Shown piece after piece: positions 9,901 through 16,353 of a DNA stretch of 64,000 nucleotides. Each line of letters starts with the position of its first letter. Position 1 is the stretch's first letter. Source of the stretch: Actinoplanes lutulentus (GTDB lineage Bacteria; Actinomycetota; Actinomycetes; Mycobacteriales; Micromonosporaceae); assembly GCF_003259845.1 (NCBI RefSeq), contig NZ_QLMJ01000022.1:124001-188000 (forward strand). Reading direction: 5' to 3'. The translations under genes and the position numbers were made by a program. The notes under the pieces are model-generated. The model was not told where the DNA came from. It saw only the letters and a list, made by a program, of their open reading frames with translations, and made no database searches.

Positions 9901-11807
9901 ACCCGGCGCCGGGTGGCACGGTGATGAGGTACGCGTACGGCAACGGCTCGGCCGGCCTGGTGGCGATCACCAGCGATCACCAGGGCACGCCGAACGCCGA
10001 GGTCGCGCTGGCCTCCGGGATGAGTTACAAGCTGCGCAAGCAGGACGCGTTCGGCAACCAGCGCGGTGCGTCATACCTGTCGCAGAACATGCAGACCCAC
10101 ACCGGATTCCTGGGGGCAACCAGCGACGACGCCTCCGGTTTCGTCCCGCTGGGCGCGCGCTTCTACGATCCGGCCGTCGGCCGGTTCCTCTCCGCGGACC
10201 CGGTACTCGATCTCACCGACCCGCAGCAGACAAACGGCTACACGTACTCCCACAACAACCCGGTCACGCACTCCGACCCGACCGGTATGTCGATCACTCT
10301 GAACGCCTCCGAGATGGCTGCGGCGCTCGCCGGAGCAGGACTTTCGGCCGCGCAGGTCGCGGACGCCCAGGCGATGATGGGTAAGTCGCTGACGGACGTG
10401 ATCCTGTCGGCGGCGTGGGGCATCCTCTCCGAGTTCATCGGTCTGGCCGACGCGATCGGTTGCTTCGGCGGCGACATGTGGGCCTGCGGAAGCCTGATCC
10501 TGGGCGCTATTCCGTGGGGCAAGCTGATGAAGCTGCCCAAGATCGCCAAGGCCATCGACCGTACGATCGCCGCCATTCAGGCGTTCCGATCGGCGAAGAA
10601 GGCCGCCGAAGCGGTGATCGCGGCGGCCCGGGCCGCGGAGACGGCAGCACTGAACGCCAAGAAGCTGGCCATCGAGCGAGCGAAGAAGGCGGCACAGGCG
10701 GCGAAGAAGAAAGCCGCCGACAAGGTCAACACCACGAGTAACTCGGCAACCAACGGTGCCAAGAAGACCGGTAGCCCAGGTCAGAAACAGGCGCAGGCGA
10801 AGGCCAACCCGTCCGGCTCGTCGGTCTCGTCCGGCGGCGGTGGTGGGAAAGCCAAGCCCGGTGGTGCCTCCGGTGCGTCCAACCGCAGCAATGGCGGCAC
10901 CAGCGGTGACGGTGGTGGCGGCAAGTCCGGTGACGGCGCCGGTGACGCCGGTGGCCCGTCCTGTCTGAACAACAGCTTCGTCCCGGGCACCAAGGTCCTG
11001 CTGGCGGACGGCTCCACGAAGGCCATCGAGGACGTCGAACCCGGCGACGAGGTCAAGGTGACCGACCCGGAGACCGGGGAGACCCGGATCGAGCAGGTCA
11101 CCGCGACGATCACCGGTTCCGGGGTCAAGCACCTCGTGGAGATCACCCTCGACTCCGACGAGAAGGTCACCGCCACCGACGGCCACCCGTTCTGGGTGCC
11201 GGAGCTGAGCAAGTGGGTCGAGGCCACCGACCTGAAGCCGGGGCAGTGGCTGCGGACCGGTTCCGGCAGCTACGTCCAGATCAGTGCGATCAAGCGGTGG
11301 ACCGCGCCGAGCGCCACGGTCTACAACCTGACGGTCAGCAACCTCCACACCTACTTCGTCATCGCCGACCAGACCTCGCTCCTGGTTCACAACTGCCAGG
11401 TCGAGTACGGAAGCACCGATCTCAGCCAGGCCGTCATCCAGGCCCGCCTGCAGTCCGGGAACACCGGCAACACGTATGCCGCAGTGCGGTACCGGGACGA
11501 CAACGGTGTGGAGAGAATCGCCGTGGACCACTCGATCGGTGGCAGGGACAACCACGGGGAGCAGCGGTTGCATCGCCAGTACGGCAGCTCGATCATCGAG
11601 ATGTACGTGGAGTTCCAGCCCTGCGTCGGACGGAACCAGTGTCGCAGGGAGATGGCCGAGGCGGGAATTCCGGTTTCCTACACTTGGCCCTGGGACAAGT
11701 CCGGATCGGCATTGGCGACCGCGGCGCAGAAGGAACGCTTGAAGTTCGTTCGGCAGGCGTTCCGTGATGCGAAGAGCGGTAACTGGGGCAACCCGTTCGC
11801 GCGGTGA
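3933..11807 (+). CDS. RHS-repeat polymorphic toxin with ricin-lectin insert, Hint protease domain and C-terminal deaminase-like toxin
   Basis: 2624 residues from the ATG at 3933, chosen because GGGAG lies 9 bases upstream and a signal peptide follows (RRIRRRARAAVVLSLVSALVL). The first part resembles SpvB/TcB-type shell proteins (VPKVGLSYSSQSVDG). Many YD/RHS repeats follow (YEYNSRGYM, YDLRGRLVSATDPDTG). Residues about 1808-1945 form a ricin-B-type lectin with QKW/QQW motifs. The RHS core ends with RFLSADPVL and NGYTYSHNNPVTHSDPTG. An Ala/Lys-rich helix and a Gly/Ser linker lead to a Hint domain from Cys2344 to HNC (Cys2488), expected to release the tip by self-cleavage. The last 136 residues differ between such toxins; here they carry HGE (His2541, Glu2543) and PCVGRNQC (Cys2564, Cys2570), the zinc-site pattern of cytidine-deaminase-like toxins. 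The immunity gene starts 35 bases downstream. Architecture is clear; the deaminase assignment is inference from motifs and predicted strand order. Confidence 0.88.
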   Translation: MRASGSPSRPLPDDGRPVLTEPGMRRIRRRARAAVVLSLVSALVLTDLPSVALAIPGDGMERGVEALELPELPESALVDPDADPDLPKVNPAEAVPLDPYTPASVVPWTEDTGVVDLTGAVAGAEPQAVEDLPIKLGVPEGGDAAAVAGEWTVDLAAPEDSQTAGVSGLIMKVTPPATVDPAAEVALSVVTDDFADLYGPQAADRFGLMLLPDCVYDSPGTGECAAVPPTGGTEDDDLSANSALSAADVISGAEALPTSVTAGSEAGVAARSAGSETRMITATVPVAKLISGSPSSGISAFATSSGSGVVGALDTGASVGGDYTASPLLSAGSWAAGSSSGAFTYAYQVQVPETAGGLVPKVGLSYSSQSVDGRTSSTNNQASWIGDGWDYAAGSITRTYTNCRQDSKKAGSNNAEHRTGDQCFGSRNATLSLSGMTTELVWVPEAGSQPLDEKGVWYTANGDGSKVELRKNTALKNGDEDGEYWVVTTRDGTQYQFGRHRLPGWSDHGDAADDPVTNSVLTVPVYGNHADEPCYKAKWTESSCYQGWRWNLDYVEDVHGNAMSMYWGRELNYYAPNFNFKDPVKYHRAGYLKRIDYGQRKDTVYTAAPLGRVTFDVQQRCYTEGSLTCTEENFTSKNPGNYRIWYDTPADLRCESGKMCWNASPSFFSRYRLDKITTLAQRTQGSTALQKVDEYQLAQSFPTLRMGANTALWLDSVTRTGFGTDGAGIKLNPVRFMANTEDMPNRLDNDARPSFSRLRIARVINEYLGETWVEYNTPTGACATGSGLPGKGDTAELKANTRLCFPAFWHPDGDVEDIDWFHKYVVTAIIESPNVDGGTDSRTEYEYSGPRWKLSEGEFSKKATRTYSQFAGFRQTAVYTGIDDDETAARRSKSVTRFFQGMGDSVPVTDVNGTEIAKDREPFAGRIAEELTYATDTADTATGWLTRSVNVPVATKLAERDLGDGLTPLRAWRVTEPRQITYTRSSGTGDDTSDLRTVETKTTFDEEYGLPQTVESLGDIDKTGDESCTKLEYLHHTAKNLIGLTKQTRTSPTTCTKATFDTLASLTSGSRVAYDYMSYGSVPSTDIHRGQVTQTWSLKDDGTGFQSDSVTTYDNIGRVKTTADDDGNTSKITYEPANGQVYKVISANALDFTETQTLEPGRAVTVQTVDINNLVSGAAYDALGRMVTAWGPGRSKDAPDFTATYTLPSIPAEGVDSLPPYVTTKNRGHDGTWHTSVSIYDGLGRERQSQEQGTGGGRLVTDTIYNASGEIRRTNNAYFTEGTPSGQLFSPLADTAIPNATRYIYDDMGRVVEEIPVLDGTDTPARGTKYQYGADWSTVINPAGSASYRMFNDALGRTTRVDTFTNTARTTFTTMRYEYNSRGYMVKATNSADTAHPWTWSYDLRGRLVSATDPDTGTTTNTYDKFDQVVTTTNARGVVVWNEYDALARPKQQRLGGKDGTLLADYTYDKATNGKGLPTTVTRYTDGLGYTQSISGFTPDYQPTATTISIPASVATTWGLKSSYSYNYSYTDTGLTETASLPAVGSLPAEKLLVRYTNDGLPLSVSGKDWYGAETVYSPSGQVLRSTLGAQPYRVWATAGYDEASGALTKQMTHREQLGSSNTYLVSSRSYGYDDAGNVTAIREQAAATAERQCFTYDTIGQLTKAWTSKDQATCAAGPISSGVVNAVAGADGAGYWQEYEYDLRGNRTKLVERNLTGNPAADSAAITSTTTYDYGKADGSQPQTLTKVSKAYVTAGGAQVKAEATRLYALTGETTSVTSVQTGDSQQVAWTHDGQVERITGEGNNGKSAYIGLADKCIDLSGGTAAVGTAIHLYSCNNTIAQKWGFVRSSEQTDPNLGALTIYDNKWCAQPAANTATSAVKLQKCDGSAAQNFKRNTTTGQLAHPASGLCVMVKDANSASATPLVLAACDTTSLAQQWQPQNETRFIYGPSGGRLMTIQGKDKQATLHLGESEITVLKGGALVNTQRSYPAPGGTVMRYAYGNGSAGLVAITSDHQGTPNAEVALASGMSYKLRKQDAFGNQRGASYLSQNMQTHTGFLGATSDDASGFVPLGARFYDPAVGRFLSADPVLDLTDPQQTNGYTYSHNNPVTHSDPTGMSITLNASEMAAALAGAGLSAAQVADAQAMMGKSLTDVILSAAWGILSEFIGLADAIGCFGGDMWACGSLILGAIPWGKLMKLPKIAKAIDRTIAAIQAFRSAKKAAEAVIAAARAAETAALNAKKLAIERAKKAAQAAKKKAADKVNTTSNSATNGAKKTGSPGQKQAQAKANPSGSSVSSGGGGGKAKPGGASGASNRSNGGTSGDGGGGKSGDGAGDAGGPSCLNNSFVPGTKVLLADGSTKAIEDVEPGDEVKVTDPETGETRIEQVTATITGSGVKHLVEITLDSDEKVTATDGHPFWVPELSKWVEATDLKPGQWLRTGSGSYVQISAIKRWTAPSATVYNLTVSNLHTYFVIADQTSLLVHNCQVEYGSTDLSQAVIQARLQSGNTGNTYAAVRYRDDNGVERIAVDHSIGGRDNHGEQRLHRQYGSSIIEMYVEFQPCVGRNQCRREMAEAGIPVSYTWPWDKSGSALATAAQKERLKFVRQAFRDAKSGNWGNPFAR

Positions 11808-11842
11808 TGTAGGCGCGGACACGATCAACGAAGGGAAGGCTC

Positions 11843-12328
11843 ATGCGGGAACATCGATACTCGGCGCCGTACGTCAGTGTGGTGCGTGAGGATCAGGCTC
11901 GTGAGCAGCTGCAGAGTGTGGGCCTTCCCGAGGTTGCCCTGGTGTTCACGCCGCACGAGCCGGCCTCGGGCACCGCGGACCTGGTCGACGTCCTCGGGCG
12001 CGATCTGCTCCGGATCGGCTTCGAAGAGGAGCCCGGTTCCGACTTCTTCGTGGACCCGGCGAAAGGCGAGATCGTCTTCGCCCGGATGCCGGCCCGCGAG
12101 AGCTATTTCGTGAACTCCTCGCCCGCCGCGTTCCGGGAGTGCCTCGCGCTCCTGGACGCGGCGGTGAAGGAGTTGACCGGACCCTACGACCTGGACCCGT
12201 TCCTGGAACGCACCGAGCAGTTGCGGGCGAGCATCCGTGCCGTGGATCCACTGGCCGTCAGTGACGATGACGGCTATTGGCAGTCGCTGCTCTTCGACGT
12301 CTCCAACGGTGACTACGCCACCGAGTGA
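11843..12328 (+). CDS. SUKH-family (SUKH-4-like) immunity protein for the RHS toxin
   Basis: 161 residues, cytoplasmic, no signal or membrane segment. The ATG at 11843 has GAAGGGAAGG just upstream. The sequence runs LPEVALVFTPHE, then LLRIGFEEEPGSDFFVDPAKGEIVFA, then SYFVNSSPAAFRECLALL. The FVNSS..F..CL block and the mixed strand/helix pattern are typical of SUKH-4 proteins, known immunity partners of nuclease and deaminase toxins in polymorphic toxin systems. It lies 35 bases after the RHS stop on the same strand, so the two are almost certainly co-transcribed. The inferred job is to bind and neutralise the C-terminal toxin tip in the producer and its sisters. Its stop codon abuts, without overlap, the stop of the convergent esterase gene. 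Confidence 0.82.
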   Translation: MREHRYSAPYVSVVREDQAREQLQSVGLPEVALVFTPHEPASGTADLVDVLGRDLLRIGFEEEPGSDFFVDPAKGEIVFARMPARESYFVNSSPAAFRECLALLDAAVKELTGPYDLDPFLERTEQLRASIRAVDPLAVSDDDGYWQSLLFDVSNGDYATE

Positions 12329-13528
12329 TCAACGGCGCTGGCGGGCCATCCACTGCCAATAACCGCGATCGTTGCGAGCCACATAGATCCACGACCAATG
12401 GCCCGGGAACCGATGACCGTTCCAGGTCACTTCGTCATACAGGGTCACCCGTGCCCCCGGGATCACCTCGGAGGCGTGGATCGTGTTCGGCTCCGGCGGC
12501 ACCGTGGTGTCGTCCAGCGACGTGACCAGCCACGACGGCGTGCGGATGGCGGTCAGCTCGGCGTCGGAGATCAGATTCGTGACGATGCCGCAGATCGGCA
12601 CCGACGACGCGAACAGCGACGGGTACTCCACCGTCATCTTCATGCTCATGTAGCCGCCGTTGCTGCAGCCCACCACGTGGATCCGGTCGGTGTCGACCGG
12701 GTGCTTGCGGACCACCTCGCGGACGATCTCGCGGATCAGCGGCGCGAATCGGTCGCCGTCCTCCATCCAGTACGAGAAGGACTGCGGCACGACCACGTGG
12801 GCGCCGCCGAAGATCCGCTGTGCCTCGCGGGTGGCGAATCCGAGCGCCCCGCGGTTGGCCCGCAGCGTCGTCTCGTTGTCGTAGTAGCCGTCCGGCAGCG
12901 ACGCGCCCTCGCCGCCGCCGTGCAGCCAGACGACCAGCGGACGCTTACTCGTGTCGAAGGCCGAGAAGAACCGGTATTTCATGCCTGATGCCGACTCGTG
13001 GTAACTGAACGCGTCCACCTCACGATTGACCAACCGGCCCTGGACGAACCGGGAGATCGTCACCGGCCGGCCGCGTACGGAAACCGGCGCGTTCTGCGTG
13101 ATGGTGTAGACCAGGTCGAGCCGGACGTTGCGCCCCTTGCTCGCGATGTACCCGAGCGTGCCGCCGCCGATCTGCCCCTCGGCGTGATCCAGCGAGAGCA
13201 CGATGTTCCCGCGCCGGTCGACCCGGGCGGCGGTGACCGTACGGTCGAGATCGTATTCACTGAAGATCTGGTCGCCAGGGGCGAGAGGCAGTGGGCTCGT
13301 CGCCGTTGCGTGCACGGTGAAAGTGCTGGTGGTGACGCTGCCCGGGGAGATCGTCCCGAGCCGGGAGGTGTCCAGAGTGAGCGACGTGATCTGCTCGCCG
13401 CCGTCGAGGGTCTCGGCGCCGAGCGTGAAGCGGACGCTGGTGGAACCGGCGGCGGCGATTCCGGGAACGGCCAGGCCGGCGGCGACCCCGGCGCCACCGG
13501 CGAGAGCGGTACGACGACTGATCGGCAC
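12329..13528 (-). CDS. Tat-exported alpha/beta hydrolase (prolyl-oligopeptidase/PHB-depolymerase-like esterase)
   Basis: About 399 residues from a GTG at 13528, which has a G-run ribosome site upstream; a longer reading from 13585 would put residues before the export signal. The protein starts VPISRRTALAGGAGVAAGL, a twin-arginine signal peptide. The N-terminal ~190 residues form a beta-rich domain; the catalytic domain follows with LVVWLHGGGEGA (oxyanion region), GCSNGGYMS (nucleophile Ser289), SLDDTTVPPE (acid Asp) and WNGHRFPGHWSW (His). This layout matches secreted prolyl-oligopeptidase-like carboxylesterases. The substrate is unknown. It diverges from the amylase gene across 100 bp, so the two may share control. 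Confidence 0.82.
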   Translation of the reverse strand: MPISRRTALAGGAGVAAGLAVPGIAAAGSTSVRFTLGAETLDGGEQITSLTLDTSRLGTISPGSVTTSTFTVHATATSPLPLAPGDQIFSEYDLDRTVTAARVDRRGNIVLSLDHAEGQIGGGTLGYIASKGRNVRLDLVYTITQNAPVSVRGRPVTISRFVQGRLVNREVDAFSYHESASGMKYRFFSAFDTSKRPLVVWLHGGGEGASLPDGYYDNETTLRANRGALGFATREAQRIFGGAHVVVPQSFSYWMEDGDRFAPLIREIVREVVRKHPVDTDRIHVVGCSNGGYMSMKMTVEYPSLFASSVPICGIVTNLISDAELTAIRTPSWLVTSLDDTTVPPEPNTIHASEVIPGARVTLYDEVTWNGHRFPGHWSWIYVARNDRGYWQWMARQRR

Positions 13529-13628
13529 GATAACGGCCCCCTGACAGTGAGGTTTGTCGATGTCCGCAACGTAACCCTCTGGCAACAGGCCCGCAATCGC
13601 TTACGATCGCGGCCGGGGGTATACGCAT

Positions 13629-16319
13629 ATGTCGATCCGTCGCGCAGCTGCCGTGATCCTGTCCACCGTCCTGGCCGGCACGATGGCCGCCACACCTGCC
13701 GAGGCCGGCCGGAGCGAAGCGGGCCTGCACTCGCTGAGGGGCCCGGTCACCGACGAGAACTTCTACTTCGTGATGGCCGACCGGTTCGCCAACGGCGACA
13801 CCGGCAACGATCGGGGCGGCCTGCCCGGCGATCCACTCGTCTCCGGGTTCGACCCGACTCGCAAGGGCTTCTACAACGGCGGCGACCTGACCGGGCTGCT
13901 GCAGCGCATCGATTACATCCGGGAACTGGGCACCACCTCGATCTGGCTGACGCCGAGCTTCACGAACAAGGCGGTGCAGCTGGAGGACGGCCCGTCGGCC
14001 GGGTACCACGGTTACTGGATCACCGACTTCACCCGGATCGACCCGCACCTGGGCACCAACGAGGAGCTGCGCGCGCTGGTCGAGTCCGCGCACCGCAAGG
14101 GGATGAAGGTCTACTTCGACATCATCACCAACCACACCGCTGACGTGATCGGTTACGAAGAGGGCGCCCGGATGCCCTATGTCAGCAAGGATGCCGAGCC
14201 GTATCGGACGGCGGACGGAAAGCCGTTCGACGATCGGGACTATCCGAACCCGTTCCCGACATTGAATTTCCCCTACACCCCGGTCCTCGACGAGAGCGAG
14301 AAAAACCTCAAGACGCCCGCCTGGCTCAACGACGTGAACCTGTACCACAACCGCGGCGACACCACGTTCACCGGTGAGAACTCCTATTACGGCGACTTCT
14401 TCGGCCTGGACGACCTGTTCACCGAGAACCCTCGCGTCGTCCGCGGAATGATCGACATCTACAAGACCTGGATCGCCGATTTCGGCATCGACGGGTTCCG
14501 GATCGACACGATGAAACACGTCGACGACGCGTTCTGGCAGAAGTTCGGGCCCGAGGTTCTTTCGTACGCCCGATCGCAGGGCAAACGCGAGTTCTTCATG
14601 TTCGGCGAGGTCTTCGACACGAGCCGTAGTTTCACCTCGCAGTACACCACCCGGAACCGGATGCAGGCGGTCCTCGACTTCCCGTTCCAGGCCGCGGCCC
14701 GCGATTTCGCCTCGAAGGGGACAAGCGCCGCCGACCTGGGGGAGTTCTTCGCTGGCGACGACTGGTACACCGACGCCGACTCCAACGTCTACGAGTTGCC
14801 GACGTTCCTCGGCAATCACGACATGGGCCGGATCGGCAACTTCGTGGTGACCGACAATCCGGGCGCTAGCGACGCGGAATGGCTGGCCCGGGACCGCCTC
14901 GCCCACGAGTTGATGTACTTCTCGCGCGGCAACCCGGTCGTCTATTACGGCGACGAGCAGGGATTCACCGGCCCGGGTGGTGACCAGGACGCCCGGCAGA
15001 CGATGTTCGCGAGCCACGTTCCGGAATATCTCGACGACGACCTGCTCGGCACCGGTAGTACCCACGCGCAGGACAACTTCGTCCCCGGACATCCGCTCTA
15101 TCAGGCGATCAGCGGTCTGGCGGCGGTGACTCGCCAGCATCCGGCTCTGCGCGACGGCGCCCACCAGAACAGATATGCCGAGGGCAATGTCTACGCGTTC
15201 TCCCGGATTGATCGCCGGCAGCAGCAGGAATACGTGGTGGCGCTCAACAACGGCGAGACGGCAACCACGGCAACGATTCCCACCTATGCGCGCGCCAATA
15301 ATATAGAGCGCGTTTATGGCAACGGCAAGGCAAAAGCTAACGGTAAGAACATCACCGTCACCATTCCGCCGCTCTCCGCCGTCGTCTACAAAACGGGCAA
15401 GATCCCGTATTCACGAAAGGCACCCTCCGCCGCGCTGACGGTGGGCGCCGAGAGTCCCAGCCGGATCCAGGTCGCAGCAAACGTCGCCGGAGACTCCTTC
15501 TACGAAGTGACGTTCTACCAAAAAACCGGGAATAACGGCTGGGTGCCCATCGGCACCGACGACACCGCTCCCTATCGCGTGTTCCACGACGTCAGCGCCC
15601 TGAAATCCGGCACACCCGTCCACTACAAAGCGGTCGTCCTCGACAACGGCAACCACACCGCCATCAGCACCCCGGGAACCACCCGCGTCCCCGCCCCGAA
15701 ACTCACGATCGAGGCACCCGCCGAGAACAGCAACGTCCGCGACCGCGTCGAAATCCGGGCCACCGCCGACCCGGAACGCGGCACGCACGTCGTCAGCTTC
15801 GACCGCAGCGTCGCCGGCGGACCGTGGACCCCGATCGGAACCGACAGTTCCTCACCGGCCTACACGGCTTTCGACGACCTCTCCGCGCTGAACCTGACAG
15901 CCGGCACCACTGTCCGATATCGGGCACGGCTGAACACCGCGGAGGCAATCCGGACCGTCCGATATGCCGGGCCGCCGTTGACCACGGCCACCCTGCACTA
16001 CCAGCGACCGGCGGCCGATTACGACGGCTGGGGCCTGCACCTCTGGGGTGAATCCGTCGACCCGGCACTGCTCGCGACGATCGGCTGGGACCGGCCGATG
16101 CCACCCACCCGGATCGCCGGCGGATGGGCGGAATACGACATCGCCCTGGCAGACGACACGAAGCCGGTCAATTTCATCATGCATCTGCCGAACGGTGACA
16201 CCGTGCCGACAAGCCGCGAACCGGGCGGTGACCGATCATTCCTACCCATCGACAACGCTGACGTATGGATAAAGCAGGGCGATCCCACCGTCTACACGAG
16301 TCCGCCGCCCGGAGGATGA
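13629..16319 (+). CDS. Secreted GH13 alpha-amylase family enzyme with C-terminal pullulanase-associated (PUD) domain
   Basis: 896 residues. The ATG at 13629 follows a GGGGG run and opens a Sec signal peptide ending near AEA. The GH13 barrel begins at ENFYFVMADRFANGD. Conserved region I appears as FDIITNH, region II as GFRIDTMKH (nucleophile Asp293), region III as FGEVFD (acid/base Glu327) and region IV as GNHDMGRIG (Asp398). Two Ig-like modules (about residues 600-790) follow, then a CBM41/PUD-like domain (TLHYQRPAADYDGWGLHLWG) near the C terminus, which binds alpha-glucans. It therefore degrades starch or pullulan-like alpha-glucan outside the cell. The exact bond specificity is not decided by the sequence. 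It ends 35 bases before the Hsp70-type gene. Confidence 0.93.
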   Translation: MSIRRAAAVILSTVLAGTMAATPAEAGRSEAGLHSLRGPVTDENFYFVMADRFANGDTGNDRGGLPGDPLVSGFDPTRKGFYNGGDLTGLLQRIDYIRELGTTSIWLTPSFTNKAVQLEDGPSAGYHGYWITDFTRIDPHLGTNEELRALVESAHRKGMKVYFDIITNHTADVIGYEEGARMPYVSKDAEPYRTADGKPFDDRDYPNPFPTLNFPYTPVLDESEKNLKTPAWLNDVNLYHNRGDTTFTGENSYYGDFFGLDDLFTENPRVVRGMIDIYKTWIADFGIDGFRIDTMKHVDDAFWQKFGPEVLSYARSQGKREFFMFGEVFDTSRSFTSQYTTRNRMQAVLDFPFQAAARDFASKGTSAADLGEFFAGDDWYTDADSNVYELPTFLGNHDMGRIGNFVVTDNPGASDAEWLARDRLAHELMYFSRGNPVVYYGDEQGFTGPGGDQDARQTMFASHVPEYLDDDLLGTGSTHAQDNFVPGHPLYQAISGLAAVTRQHPALRDGAHQNRYAEGNVYAFSRIDRRQQQEYVVALNNGETATTATIPTYARANNIERVYGNGKAKANGKNITVTIPPLSAVVYKTGKIPYSRKAPSAALTVGAESPSRIQVAANVAGDSFYEVTFYQKTGNNGWVPIGTDDTAPYRVFHDVSALKSGTPVHYKAVVLDNGNHTAISTPGTTRVPAPKLTIEAPAENSNVRDRVEIRATADPERGTHVVSFDRSVAGGPWTPIGTDSSSPAYTAFDDLSALNLTAGTTVRYRARLNTAEAIRTVRYAGPPLTTATLHYQRPAADYDGWGLHLWGESVDPALLATIGWDRPMPPTRIAGGWAEYDIALADDTKPVNFIMHLPNGDTVPTSREPGGDRSFLPIDNADVWIKQGDPTVYTSPPPGG

Positions 16320-16353
16320 GGACGGTAGCCGTCAACCCCTAAGGTCTTAAGAC

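Noticed and set aside
10962..11396. Intein that splices within the RHS protein
   Set aside because: The domain has a Cys at both ends, but the C-terminal part follows directly as a toxin tip; RHS Hint domains act in cleavage, not splicing.
13257..15164. 635-codon minus-strand frame over the GH13 gene
   Set aside because: Overlaps the amylase with intact catalytic motifs on the other strand and shows no domain.
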